Shown: positions 11,600 through 23,045, counted from the stretch's first letter. The stretch is DNA of 64,000 nt from Xiphydria camelus (GCA_963678675.1 OY783192.1:17509005-17573004), one strand, 5' to 3'. Notes: generated by a model from the sequence alone, not told the origin. Program-made: numbers and translations.

Positions 11600-11687
11600 G
11601 AGACGTGCGGTATACGGTATTACGGTATATATAGATTATTTAGACAGAGATACAAGTGTTAGCTGTTTAAAGGTACGTACAAACCGG

Positions 11688-11840
11688 GCAACAAAGTGTT
11701 GGCAACATGTTGGCAACACGTCGATATCGGTGTTGGCAACATGTTGGCAACTCGTCGATGGATACTCGTCGACAGCGTAGCAGTACAGACCAGCCAACAA
11801 ATGTTGGCAACATGTTGGCAACACGTTCATCCCCACGTAT
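11688..11840 (+). repeat. GTTGGCAACA repeat array, left copy
   Basis: At least five copies of TGTTGGCAACA-like units, several as GTGTTGGCAACATGTTGGCAAC, interrupted by CGTCGA-containing spacers. Each unit is itself nearly palindromic (TTGGCAA/TTGCCAA). Confidence 0.75.
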
Positions 11841-12149
11841 CTCCCGTCGACTAGCAACAGCGGGCGGCATGACATCAAAGAGAATGGTCGTCTGTTGCTG
11901 GTATCCGTGTTTCCCATTTCAAATGGGAAAAGTTGACAACATCCTCGCAACATCCACGCAAAAGGGACGGAATTTCAGAAAGTCGATTCATACCTCTTTT
12001 AATACTTTTAATAGCATCGATCATAAATAACTCGCCGACTATAATATAATTTTTATTGGATTTTATTGACAGGATCGTTGCCGCAGCGATGGTAAATTTT
12101 CCGAACCAACACGAAAGTGGTTAATCACGTCATCGGCACGGCATGTCAA

Positions 12150-12340
12150 AATACTGACTGGATCAAATCCTTTCCTTCTCCTTCTTTATTATTATATATT
12201 ATTATATAAAATAGTTTTTTAATAAATGCGTGGATAAAACCGTGTCGCCGAAAATCCCGGCGACCTTGGGACCCGATGCACGGAGCCAGGTACTTACCCC
12301 CCGGGGGTTGGGGAGCAAAGCTAGTACATACAAATAAATA
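12150..12340 (+). mobile_element. Helitron-like 3' segment, second copy
   Basis: Shares the pyrimidine-rich lead, AAATAGTTTT, and the CGCCGAAAATCCCGGCGAC hairpin with 5460-5560, and ends ...GGTTGGGGAGCAAAGCTAGT. The 5' end is not defined. Confidence 0.45.
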
Positions 12341-13356
12341 TACTACCGCCCACTTGACACGGCCCGGCAGGGACCACATGTGGCAGGGACCTTCGCGGAC
12401 GGGGTTCAACGCTTCCGATCCTTTCCGTCAAACGACGTAGTCCAGTGCATTTAGGAATATTTTATAGGTGTGACCCAAAAATTTCGGGTACATTTTTTCT
12501 TTTGTTGCTCATTCGAAAGGGTCATCGATGGAGACCTTAACCCTGAATTTGCGCATTTCTCAAATTGCCCCGTCCGCCGCCATCTTGGATTCTTTTTTTT
12601 TTTTTCAACTACTCATATCTCGCGTTCTAATAATCCCACAGCAGTCGCTTTGGGGTCGTTGGATTCGTCAGAATTTACTCTTTAATTGAGTTTATATCAA
12701 GTAAAACTCTCCAACGTACTGGAAAAAAGTTATTAGCGTTCAAAGTTGAAAGTTGTTTGCCAAAAGTTCTTGCGCCCGGGTTTTCCGCGCGTAGTTCTTT
12801 CCCAGTGCATCAGAGACCCCTATCGATGCTTAACTATTTAAACTAGACTCAATTTGCAGTATTTTAAAAAAAGAATCATCCCGATCGGTTGATTCCTCGC
12901 CCGGCAATCCACGCTCGAAGTTGCGCTGTTTATTATCGTGCTATTTTGAAGCCTCTAATACTCGCGCGTCGCGCTTTGGCGAGTTCGCGGTTCGCGCTGC
13001 ATTTCTCGCTTTTGTAACTAATATAACTCAAATTACTTAAGATCAACGACATATTCGTTAAATCTATGCTAAGAACACGCGTTTTACATTAATTTTTTAC
13101 TTAAATTTATAACTCAGATCAAATATGATTTGAGACATTCGGTAATATATGCTCTATCTTTCTCTGCAGGAACGTGTGTATGTGTGCGTGTGCGTGTTTA
13201 AAGAATAAAAAGAAAAATACGGCCGGTCCCGCGAAAAACCCAGGGAAAGTTTTACAATATCTTTTTTCCTTGTTCTCTGCTTTCCTCGAGACACAGTTGG
13301 CTGCCAGATGCCTTGCCTACTGTTCCGACAAACGTTGGTCGGAATTCTGATTATCG

Positions 13357-13914
13357 GCTAATGAACGCAATAAAAAGAATTTCATTGAGATGTTAAAGAA
13401 GCACCTGATCAATCATGGACTCGAAGTGAGACAAGCATGGGAGGATGCGGACGTGGACATCGTTAGAACGGCAATTGAAGTAGCTTCAAGATTTGATTCC
13501 GCCATAGTCGTAGGAGAGGACGTGGATCTACTCGTATTGATGTGCGCACTTGGAAAAAATCTCAAAAATATCTATTTTCGTAAAGTCGGAAGGGGAGCAA
13601 CCGCATCGAAAATGTATTCTACGAGTAGCTTCAAGCATAAAAATATGATAGAGCACATACTTTTCATGCACGCATTTTCGGGATGCGACACCGTGTCTGC
13701 GATCTGTGGAATGGGGAAAAAAAAAATAATTGACGTCATTAGAAAAAATGTTCACCTTCGAGAAGGAATAAAATTATTTCAGAAAACCACTCCCGGACAA
13801 AATAACATCGCTGCAGCTGGGGAGAGTGTGTTGATTGCACTGTACGGAGGAAAAGAATCCGATGCTTCTATTGATCAATTCAGATATAAAATCGCCACAG
13901 CAAATCTTGCATAG
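13357..13914 (+). pseudogene. PIN-like protein, C-terminally truncated copy (left arm)
   Basis: Open from about 13357 (…SANERNKKNFIEMLKKHL) with no intron. Acidic motifs typical of PIN/FEN-like nucleases are present: DADVDIVRTA, VGEDVDLLVLMCAL and FSGCDTVSAICGMG. The poly-A run at 13715-13726 keeps the frame here (10 A). After QFRYK the reading leaves the shared arm and stops within a few codons, so the Cys-rich end is absent. A TGA lies just upstream of the first conserved residues, so the true start or an upstream exon is missing. A nuclease activity is inferred from the acidic pattern only. Confidence 0.6.
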
Positions 13915-13916
13915 GT

Positions 13917-14740
13917 TTGAACATTTCAATCCTGCCTTTCGACATCCACAAGCGTTACCGCATTTTTTTGTGCAGCCACAGGATATGATGTCCAATAGAA
14001 CTCGTGGAATTGGTTCCTGCTCGCTAGTCACTGGCTCCAAACCCCGGTTACTTTTTTTCCAGCCCCAGTCAAGCGCATTTTTCTCTTCTCCAAGCCACTT
14101 CTGAACCTGGTAATATGTCCGCAGGGAATGTTGGCGTGCTGCTGAGCTCGTTGGAGGCAATCGTGATAAGTCGGTCTTCGTTTTGAGGCCTGAACGTGCA
14201 AACATTTTATATCTGAATTGATCAATAGAAGCATCGGATTCTTTTCCTCCGTACAGTGCAATCAACACACTCTCCCCAGCTGCAGCGATGTTATTTTGTC
14301 CGGGAGTGGTTTTCTGAAATAATTTTATTCCTTCTCGAAGGTGAACATTTTTTCTAATGACGTCAATTATTTTTTTTTTTCCCCATTCCACAGATCGCAG
14401 ACACGGTGTCGCATCCCGAAAATGCGTGCATGAAAAGTATGTGCTCTATCATATTTTTATGCTTGAAGCTACTCGTAGAATACATTTTCGATGCGGTTGC
14501 TCCCCTTCCGACTTTACGAAAATAGATATTTTTGAGATTTTTTCCAAGTGCGCACATCAATACGAGTAGATCCACGTCCTCTCCTACGACTATGGCGGAA
14601 TCAAATCTTGAAGCTACTTCAATTGCCGTTCTAACGATGTCCACGTCCGCATCCTCCCATGCTTGTCTCACTTCGAATCCATGATTGATCAGGTGCTTCT
14701 TTAACATCTCAATGAAATTCTTTTTATTGCGTTCATTAGC
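13917..14740 (-). pseudogene. PIN-like/Cys-rich (CXC) protein, full 3' end, one frameshift
   Basis: The minus-strand copy starts in the right arm (LKKHLINHGFEVRQ) and repeats the GEDVDLLVL and FSGCDTVSA motifs. At the homopolymer 14370-14381 it has 11 A instead of 10, which shifts the frame after GMGKK; the following frame goes on without gaps: GESVLIALYGGK, LPPTSSAARQHSLRTYYQVQ, WGWK, then CGCTKKCGNACGCRKAGLKC and SNLCKICCGD. This architecture (acidic PIN-like core, PPTSAA..H..R.Y.QVQ.W box, C-terminal CxCxxxC...CxCR..GlkCs..C..C) is a family I know from invertebrate genomes and associate with mobile DNA. Conserved Asp and Cys residues are all present, so the single-base slip is the only lesion I see. 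Confidence 0.65.
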
Positions 14741-15647
14741 CGATAATCAGAATTCCGACCAACGTTTGTCGGAACAGTAGGCAAGGCATCTGGCAGCCAA
14801 CTGTGTCTCGAGGAAAGCAGAGAACAAGGAAAAAAGATATTGTAAAACTTTCCCTGGGTTTTTCGCGGGACCGGCCGTATTTTTCTTTTTATTCTTTAAA
14901 CACGCACACGCACACATACACACGTTCCTGCAGAGAAAGATAGAGCATATATTACCGAATGTCTCAAATCATATTTGATCTGAGTTATAAATTTAAGTAA
15001 AAAATTAATGTAAAACGCGTGTTCTTAGCATAGATTTACCGAATATGTCGTTGATCTTAAGTAATTTGAGTTATATTAGTTACAAAAGCGAGAAATGCAG
15101 CGCGAACCGCGAACTCGCCAAAGCGCGACGCGCGAGTATTAGAGGCTTCAAAATAGCACGATAATAAACAGCGCAACTTCGAGCGTGGATTGCCGGGCGA
15201 GGAATCAACCGATCGGGATGATTCTTTTTTTAAAATACTGCAAATTGAATCTAGTTTAAATAGTTAAGCATCGATAGGGGTCTCTGATGCACTGGAAAAG
15301 AACTACGCGCGGAAAACCCGGGCGCAAGAACTTTTGGCAAACAACTTTCAACTTTGAACGCTAATAACTTTTTTCCAGTACGTTGGAGAGTTTTACTTGA
15401 TATAAACTCAATTAAAGAGTAAATTCTGACGAATCCAACGACCCCAAAGCGACTGCTGTGGGATTATTAGAACGCGAGATATGAGTAGTTGAAAAAAAAA
15501 AAAAGAATCCAAGATGGCGGCGGACGGGGCAATTTGAGAAATGCGCAAATTCAGGGTTAAGGTCTCCATCGATGACCCTTTCGAATGAGCAACAAAAGAA
15601 AAAATGTACCCGAAATTTTTGGGTCAATTCCTAAATGCACTGGACTA

Positions 15648-16263
15648 ACGGGACAGTCATAAAGACTAGAGTCTGTGTTCCGTCGCACACCTTTTCCGGA
15701 AAAGGTTAATTAACGGACGGATCGAAATAAGCCGTTTCCCGCAATACCTATTCTAATAAACAATGTTCCGTCTTTGCGCGACGGACTACGCGCCAAATTA
15801 ATCTTGCGCGTGGTGGGGGTTTAGGATGAATAAAATTATACCAATTGGTAAGGGAAGACAAACAATGCATTAACTTTATTTGCGAGCTGTTCCGGTCGCT
15901 CGCAGGTTTTCAAACGTACTGGTCGCTCTTCGACCCTGTGGTAATGAGGAACTTTCCCGGATCTAATTTATGGCTTTAACGGCCCGAGGAGTGTCGAATT
16001 TCTCCCTCACGCCGGTCTACGGCCGAAATGCGAAGAGCATTTGGGCGAATATGCGACAGACAATTTATTAATAATTTATTAATCCGTAGTGGTCACACGG
16101 GGTCCAGTGGACCCCATGCTAATAAAATATACATTTTTTCTCATGAAAACAGTTTTTTCACTTTATTGTATACATTCAAAACCGACCTATTTGATTGTAC
16201 GAGTTTCATGAAAATTAATATCTTGAAACTGTAAAATAAATATAATTTTGTCAAAGCTCGTTG
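15648..16263. other. Flank inside the TTAA element; small hairpins only
   Basis: No gene recognised. Contains AAAGGTTAATTAACGG (15703-15718), a paired CTTTTCCGGAAAAGG (15691-15705) and a GGGGTCCAGTGGACCCC hairpin near 16099-16115. Short ORFs have no motifs. Confidence 0.4.
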
Positions 16264-16427
16264 TAATACTGTATCCAGATACGAGTTGATGTTGGCAACA
16301 TCTATGTTGCCAACATGTTCCGCCTGTTGCCAACCTGTTGCCAACGTGTTGCCAACATGTTGTCAACATGTTACCAACATATGTTGCCAACACGTTGCCA
16401 ACATGTTGCCAACACTTTGTTGGCCGT
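16264..16427 (-). repeat. GTTGGCAACA repeat array, right copy
   Basis: About nine TGTTGCCAACA-like units in inverted orientation to the left array, ending in the shared AACACTTTGTTGGCC and GTACGTACC terminus. This copy is more regular than the left one. Confidence 0.8.
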
Positions 16428-16443
16428 TTTGTACGTACCTTAA

Positions 16444-18949
16444 GGAGCGCGTGGGGAAGCTAGGAGAAAGTGACTAGGCTTGTGTGCGTCACCAATGTTA
16501 GCTGCGCTATTAGTAGGTTGCATAGCGATTTACTATATGGACATGAAAATGTAATGCCACCTTAGGCCGCAAGCGCTGAAGTAGCTGCGCACAAATCACT
16601 GCGCACTAATCACATCCGGTTTCACATTTCCGTCCCGTTTACCAAGGTTTACCCTCATACCGCCGTAATAGATGTTTACACATCAAAAATGCACTGTATG
16701 TAGCTAACGTGTCTAAGTTAGTTAACATGAAATTATCACTTTTCAATATATTTTTGCTCCTATACATATCCGTTTCATACTTGTTTAATATGTTTTTAAT
16801 AAAATAAAGACTGATTATGCCAAGAATTAGTATTTGCGTTCATTTTTCTATATTTTATAAATACGGGTCCATTTGAACCCGAAGACAGTAAGTGTATATA
16901 CAAACTGAGGAAGGCATGAAGGTTAAGTCAATCCAATTCAATATTACTATCCAATGATATATTCTCTTACTTTCTTTTCTGGTCTTTCTTTTCTTTATTC
17001 GCCTACACTGTTTTACAATAGTTCGGCATTCTTCTTTAAAGCCGATTCCGAAAAACGATTCAGTTCGAGATTGATCGCGGAACGAATCCAAAGCTGAGCT
17101 ATTGGAACAATTGATAATCCCCGTTATTCTAAGCGGCATATGGTGATCATCGGGCCGCTACCGGAACAAAAAGGTCCCCGGGTGCTCCAGCCCCTTCCCT
17201 CCTGCCTCCCTCTCTCTCCTCTTTCATTTTCGGAAGAGGTAATTTTATTCCTCCTGTGAGGAGATCGGCGTGCTGCAAGAATACCACCGTACTCGGCAAA
17301 CGGCCACTTAAAAAACGTTTCCACTTCGTTGGAGCGGCTGTCTCGGTTCGCAGGTGTTCGTCGCGGACACTCTGCTCATCCACTCCATGCTACTGCACTG
17401 GCGTCCGGTAACCTGAATCCCACCGCGCGGCTTAGAAGCCCCGTCATTTTTCATCGTACCAAAAATGATATCAGTGAAATGTAAATGTAATGCCTTTGCC
17501 TCCGATCGACTATACGATTTTATGTACACATGTACATATATACGTTAATATAGCTAAGAAGAGTATTTAATTCTTTAAAAAAACAAATAGTTTTTTCCAA
17601 AGATTTTTATATTTAATCTTTATATTCCTAATGATTTTTCATATACCTCAAACAAAATTACTTCTTATTAACAATGTCTATAGAAATGAAATCGAATTTA
17701 TAGTCATTTTCAAACTGGAAATAAAATGTGGTCAGAATTAATGTAAACCTTAAATGGATAAGGGTAAAAAAATTTGTATCGGGTATACTTCTCTCGTACC
17801 ATTTTGAAATAATGCATGCGTATAAAATAATATTTGTATGTATGCGCTAGAGAATTGAAGGGGTAAGTGGATGGAGGGATTATGTAACATTTTAGAAAAA
17901 ATAAGATCACTCAGTGGATGAGTGTTATGCCCGAATGTAACTTCTGGTGAATCTTGGATAGCTCTAATGCCATTAAAAACCCAGATATTACATGGATATG
18001 TTTAGTAGGTATGTCATATGTCTACTGAATGGAACTCATGGTTACAACTCAAATATCTCAAAACCAACTTTTTGTTACATAACCCCTTCATCTAATTGCC
18101 CCCTCAATTGTTAATGAGGCACGACCGCGAAAATTACTAAAACTACGTGCTAATACGCAGTTTCGTGTCTAATAAGTTTTTCTTTGAACTGTTTCCTTTT
18201 TTCTACATTTAACCGTAGTTTAATATTGTCAATTTTGAATTTGTAGGCCATTTTGTATTACTGCTTTTTATACGTCTAAACTGAGAAAATCGACCTTTTT
18301 CATTAAAATCTATGATACATCCAGACTTTCACTTCACATCCCTTTCCTATTTCCCCTCCTTTCAATTTACATTAATAGCATCTATTTAACTAAATACTGC
18401 AATTTTGTATTATTTTTAAATCTGTACTTTTTGTCGAACTAATTAAGAATTCGCTCACAGCTAAGGAAGCTACAATGAAAAAAGGCACTAATTTTGTCCT
18501 CAGACTTCAAGTGCACTCTCATGTATTATACAAATGAAGAACATTTCACTTATGAATCATGCTTTTACAAATAAAGGAGCCTATCAAATTGAGACACTCC
18601 GGTCTTAATTTTTAAAATAAATTTTTCTTTACTAAAAACATATTTTCATAAGTATCTACAACTTTCCAGAAAGAAGTATTCTTTATTTGGAAGTTCAATA
18701 ATTTTTGTTAAACGTTCTTCTATTATCTTATTTGTATTTCCACCTATTTATTTGTTTTATTACAATCGTACATTTCATAAAATAATTGTTGTATTTAATT
18801 AAGTGAAAATTACATTTTATTTAATCGTCCTAGGGTTTATTTCGTACATATTTATTTCGTACATATATATTTATTTCGAATATACTTAGAGTTAATACGG
18901 CCATTTCCTACTTGTTTAATTCCGAGTAACGTATACCCCCCACAAAAAC
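16444..18949. other. AT-rich DNA without recognised genes
   Basis: Minus-strand ORFs of 60-94 codons cluster at 16855-17530 in the more GC-rich stretch (17130-17460) but share no motif and overlap in different frames. From 17530 to 18949 the DNA is AT-rich and I see no structured repeat or gene. Confidence 0.4.
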
Positions 18950-19660
18950 AGATTCTCTGTAAAAAAAGGCGACATGTTCATTAAGTGCCAACAAAAATTG
19001 ATACGTACAATACTCTCCAAAAAAGATTTGAAATCAGTTAAGATCGCCATGTTCAAGAGCTATATATAAAAAGTAAAAGGCATCATTTGAAAGGGAAATT
19101 ATTGTAAATCAAGTGACTATAAAATTCGACTAAAAAATTTTAATAAAAAAGAACTTGCCGCGTTTAAGTTTTCATATTTTGTCCACTATACCGAATAATT
19201 GGTAGTGCTTGGACGGTGCTAGAGTGATTCATAAATTGCACTGCCGAAGTCAAATTCAGAGAAATTCAGAAGGCCCCCGCCTGATCGGTTTCTCGTACGA
19301 CATTCGGTATACTGGTAGTATCATATAAGTGTATGAATTTATTTAAAATCATAAGTGCATAAACATCGAGTCTAATTCTGTCTGAATTTTTTATTTTGAA
19401 GGAAAAAAACGCGGCAAGTTCTTTTTTATTAAAATTTGTTTATAAATTTTTTAGTCGAATTTTGTAGTCACTTGATTTACAATAATTTCCCTTTCAAATG
19501 ATGCCTTTTACTTTTTATATATATCTCTTGAACATGGCGATCTTAATTGATTTCAAATCTTTTTTGGAGAGTATTTTACGTATAAATCTTTGTTGGCAGA
19601 GAATGAACATGCCGCCTTTTTTTTACAGAGAATCTGTTTTCGTGGGGGGATTTCACTACT
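18950..19660. repeat. Foldback element with a nested small element at its turn
   Basis: The left arm 18951-19165 and right arm 19412-19650 share CAGAGAATCTGTTTT, GAACATGGCGATCTTAA and CAAGTGACTA..AAATTCGACT. Between the arms sits a 120-bp element (19188-19311) with ends TACCGAATAATT and GACATTCGGTA and the GCCGAAGTCAAATT motif of the foldback superfamily. Copies lie inverted at 38265-38990 and again at 40330-40800. Confidence 0.75.
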
Positions 19661-19689
19661 TTTTGGAATTTATTCATGAGGAGAATACG

Positions 19690-20087
19690 TACATGTAGGA
19701 GAATAGCTTTTTATTACCACAAAATTAAAGTTTCACATTTTATACCGACATGAGCCAATTAATTATAACCACGTTACTTTTGATTTATTCTCGTGATATT
19801 TTGAAAGGGATTTATAGACTAGAGAGCCCTTATATTTTTCACTTTGTCTGTTAGACATCTAGATTTCAACCATGTTTATAACAAATATAGATGTCATTTA
19901 TTAGACATATAGACATCTTGTAGATATCTGACAGATTTACGTATCAATTTTTGTTGGCACTGAATGAACATGCCGCCTTTTTTTTACAGAGAATCTGTTT
20001 TTGTGGAGAGATTTCACTACTTTTTTTTTTGGAATTTATTCATCAGGAGAATATGTACATGTAGGAGAATAGCTTTTTATTATTAAG
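19690..20087. repeat. Link sequence between foldbacks, copied at 37,915-38,225
   Basis: Carries a second copy of the GAACATGCCGCC...CAGAGAATCTGTTTTTG arm and an A/T-rich link (TTAGACATATAGACATC). The same link appears inverted at 37980-38220, so the two neighbouring foldbacks have been duplicated as a unit. Confidence 0.6.
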
Positions 20088-20938
20088 TATTATTACAGAA
20101 CGAGTAGGTTAGAAGATTTTCATGAAGACTCACGATTTTCTGACATGTCATCTCGTACAGGTGCAACCGAAGAGGATCTAGCTCATGTCCTGTCCGTAAA
20201 AAGATGATTCGATGGATCGGAGAATGTCAGGCTTGTCATCGAGCGCCTTTCACCCATAGTACTTTCATTGCAATATGCGATTTTCGTTTCAACTATTCCT
20301 GCTTTAAGTAACTTTTACTTCTTTCAAAACATTTACCTTGTACGAATTGTTAATCGTAGGGGGCAACGATCAATGAGTGTGACTAATCGTAGACAAATTA
20401 TTCCTGCGATGATGTTCCAGTTGCAAAGTACACTAGCAAGTCAGCTTACAGCATCCGATGTTTAGTATCAACTTACCTCTTTTGGAACACCCATCACCCG
20501 AGCATAATAACGATTATGTTAACGTTAATTGCAGAATAGACCGTGAGCTCGGGCACATTATCGCAGTAGTAGTTCGGCACACCAATTGCCTTTTAGTTTT
20601 AATAGACGAACTTGTCTACGACGAGTCTCTATTATCGATCGCTGCCTCCTACAACGAACAGTTCACAAAAGGTTATTACCTTAAAAGAAGTAAAAGTTAT
20701 TTAACGCTGGAATAGTTGAATGAAACGAGAAGCGCGTATTGCAATTAATGTACCGTGGGTAATAGGCGCTCGGTGACAAGCCTGACATTCTCCGATGTCC
20801 ATCGAGTCATCTTTTTATGGACAGGACACGAGCTAGATCCTCTTCGGCTGCACCTGTACGAAATGACATATCAGAAAATCGTGAGTCTTCACGAAAATCT
20901 TTTAACCTACTCGTTCTGCAGTAATACTTACAATTAAT
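20088..20938. repeat. Foldback element bounded by ACAGAACGAGTAGGTT
   Basis: The left arm starts ATTACAGAACGAGTAGGTTA and the right arm ends with its complement; both carry GACAGGACA(T/C)GAGCTAGATCCT and CATTCTCCGAT. The turn lies near 20512. Further copies are 40900-41740 (full) and 36007-36540 and 31180-31440 (partial). The 85-codon ORF at 20458-20715 crosses the turn and recurs in the other copies, but only because the repeat does. Confidence 0.75.
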
Positions 20939-21127
20939 ATCACTGGAAGTTGAAGAAACAGTTATATCAAAAATCGGACACCGATTTTTGAACACTTGGG
21001 GAATCTCATCGAAGAAACCCGAATGATTATTTCCTATCACTTCTACACATTATTCACCATTATTTACAAATTAAACATTTCGAGGTTAGATGTTTCGATT
21101 TCCCGAATTGACAGCTACTGGGAGATC
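20939..21127. repeat. Partial arm with foldback-family core
   Basis: Contains AATTTGTAAATAATGG-like sequence and CGATTTCCCGAATTGACAGC...GGGAGATC. It is the same stretch that ends the giant structure at 41745-41940, in the same order relative to the 20088-20938 type foldback. Confidence 0.55.
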
Positions 21128-21277
21128 AGGGGCCCCTTTCTCTAACTCCCTTGCAAGAGAAACGTATACGTTTCTTAGCGAGTAGACCAATCAGGACCCC
21201 CACCACAACGGAATACTTGGTCCTGATTGGTCTATTGGCTAAGATGCGTATACGCAACTTTGCGAGCGAGTTACAAG
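21128..21277. repeat. MITE with GGGGCCCCTTTCTCTAACTC end
   Basis: About 150 bp forming a hairpin: CTTGCAAGAGAAACGTATACG and the mirror CGTATACGCAACTTTGCGAG flank a CCAATCAGGA...TCCTGATTGG stem. The right terminus is eroded. An intact copy is at 31021-31181. Confidence 0.7.
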
Positions 21278-22057
21278 GCGGAGAAAAGAGCGGCGTGGCG
21301 CGTCACTATACATTCATTGTTGTCAGCCGACGTATCGCGTGTTAACAGTTTGAAAATAATTGAACATCGAATTTCGCAACTAGAACGCGCTCAATGATAA
21401 ACGGAAAATCGGTAAAAATGTTTTCAGCCTAGATGACTGATTTAAAAATTATGAATGATAAATAAAATCACGAAAATGTAATGATTTTATAATTAATGTT
21501 TCGATAATATTTATATTTTCCCCAGAACAATTCGTTCGTGAAAGAAGTCATAAAAATCGTAAATAAACAAACTATGCGGTTTATTCACCGTTTCAGTAAT
21601 TTTAACGAATCGGTAGAAACCGGATATTATGTTCATAACATAGCATTCGATTTGCACCGATTTGTTAAAATTATCGAAACAGTGAATAAACTGCACAGTG
21701 TTTAAGGGCTGTAAGCCAACTACCTACCGACTCGATCTCTACCGGTATAAATGAAAAATTTATTCTGGTCTTTATCAATCTATCATTAGATAATAATCAA
21801 TTTATATGGTGTAACTAAGCATAATTTTGGTTATAACCATACATATATTTATTGAGAAAATTCGATGTAAAAATTAAGGGGGGAGGGGGCAGACATAAAG
21901 ATACACGGGTTCTCGCTGCTCACTTTACGCCGAGATGAACGAACATATCTACTAGGTTCACGCTCACTGTATTGGAGTACGAAGCAGTACGAAGCGTTCT
22001 TTAAAGCCTTGTACGGACAGCGCGTTCCAGTGTGCGAGCCTTCATACACACGTACAT
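21278..22057. other. No gene recognised
   Basis: AT-rich, with a short inverted pair around 21585-21690 (AAACTATGCGGTTTATTCACCG and its mirror with ACAGTGAATAAACTGCACAG). ORFs below 100 codons lack motifs. Confidence 0.4.
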
Positions 22058-22414
22058 GATGTCCCGACCCGAGAAGAACCGCACAGTTACAGGGACCTTG
22101 AAATTTACCGTCGGCTGGGCTTTGTACCGTATGTTCCACCCCGACAGCAAAGCGTGGATTTACACGCTAGCCGCACGCAGTGCTGCCACGTTGTGGCACC
22201 ACTGTGGTCTCACCGTGGCGTGATCGCGTGGCGTGCACAAACTAAAAGCACCATGGCTACACAGTGAACACACTGAGTGGTTCACAGCGTAAAGACACAG
22301 TAGTTACACTCAGTGCAGTCAAGGTGCCTTTTTGACGTGCACACTTCGTAAATTTACCGACCATGAATGTCGGTAACTTCATTGTCTTCACAAAATTTTT
22401 AACACGTCGTTTGC

Positions 22415-22477
22415 TGCCGCCGGCTCCGATCGGAGCCAGTCGACACTTCGCGCCTGTGCCGCCGGCTCCGATCGGAG
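22415..22477 (+). repeat. Two copies of a 20-bp GC-rich word
   Basis: GCCGCCGGCTCCGATCGGAG occurs at 22415-22434 and 22458-22477; its right half CTCCGATCGGAG is a perfect palindrome. It lies just inside the left arm and is absent from the matching place at the right arm. Confidence 0.75.
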
Positions 22478-23045
22478 ACACATTGACGTGCACATTACAT
22501 AATTATTCAGTCTGTTACCGTCACTGAGCGCGATGCAATCAATCTAAAAGTGGCAGCGAATGTGTTAAATTAGAAAATAACAAAATTGATATAATAATAG
22601 GTTTGTTCCCAGAAAGCAATTTGTGACTAGTTACAAATTTTGATCTGCGGATGTGTGCGGTTGTAAACTTACAATTAATTGATTTCACACCCCGATAGAA
22701 GAATTTTTAAATTAGAAAATAACAAAATTGATATTATAATAATGTTTCAAACAGTGCTAATTGTACTGAATTATTTCATAAATAATGAATAATTAATTAT
22801 CATAATCGCTACTGTTTTGAAAAAGAAAGTATCAAATTATTTTTAAAAATTTAATGAGATATATATATATATATAAACCGGCCTTTACACAATGCAACAC
22901 CGAGATATCTCGGCAAAAATATTTAAAATTTAGTTTACGTTTGACATAGCTCGAAATCGGCTTTCGGCTTTATCTCACTAGTCACAGTACTGTTGCTTTC
23001 AGGTATCGATATTATATCTATAACTTAGTCGACTTCCACCACAAA

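Larger units (their letters stand above)
12438..15647. mobile_element. 3.2-kb palindromic element carrying a PIN-like/CXC gene
   Basis: The inverted termini TAGTCCAGTGCATTTAGG are flanked by a 3-bp duplication ACG (12435-12437, 15648-15650). Positions pair around 14048; each arm is about 1.46 kb and nearly identical apart from a 12-bp indel near the ends and a few substitutions. The central unpaired part (about 13915-14185) carries only the C-terminal coding sequence, so one strand reads a full gene across arm plus spacer while the other arm holds a gene lacking its end. No transposase is visible, so it would have to be mobilised in trans. Confidence 0.8.
11671..16439. mobile_element. TTAA-flanked 4.8-kb element with GTTGGCAAC-rich ends
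   Basis: TTAA at 11667-11670 and at 16440-16443 flank the inverted termini AGGTACGTACAAA. Just inside each end is an array of GTTGGCAACA-like repeats (11688-11840 and, inverted, 16264-16427). TTAA duplication is typical of piggyBac-type elements, but I see no piggyBac transposase. The cargo is a Helitron-like fragment (12150-12340) and the 3.2-kb PIN/CXC palindrome. I infer a non-autonomous TTAA element that later received other insertions. Confidence 0.65.

Noticed and set aside
11688..16427. GTTGGCAACA arrays taken as a CRISPR-like array
   Set aside because: Units are about 11 bp, nearly touching, without regular unique spacers, in an animal genome; they are element-end repeats.
20458..20715. 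85-codon ORF conserved at 35892-36167
   Set aside because: Conservation reflects copies of a non-coding foldback; the frame crosses the turn and other copies carry stops.
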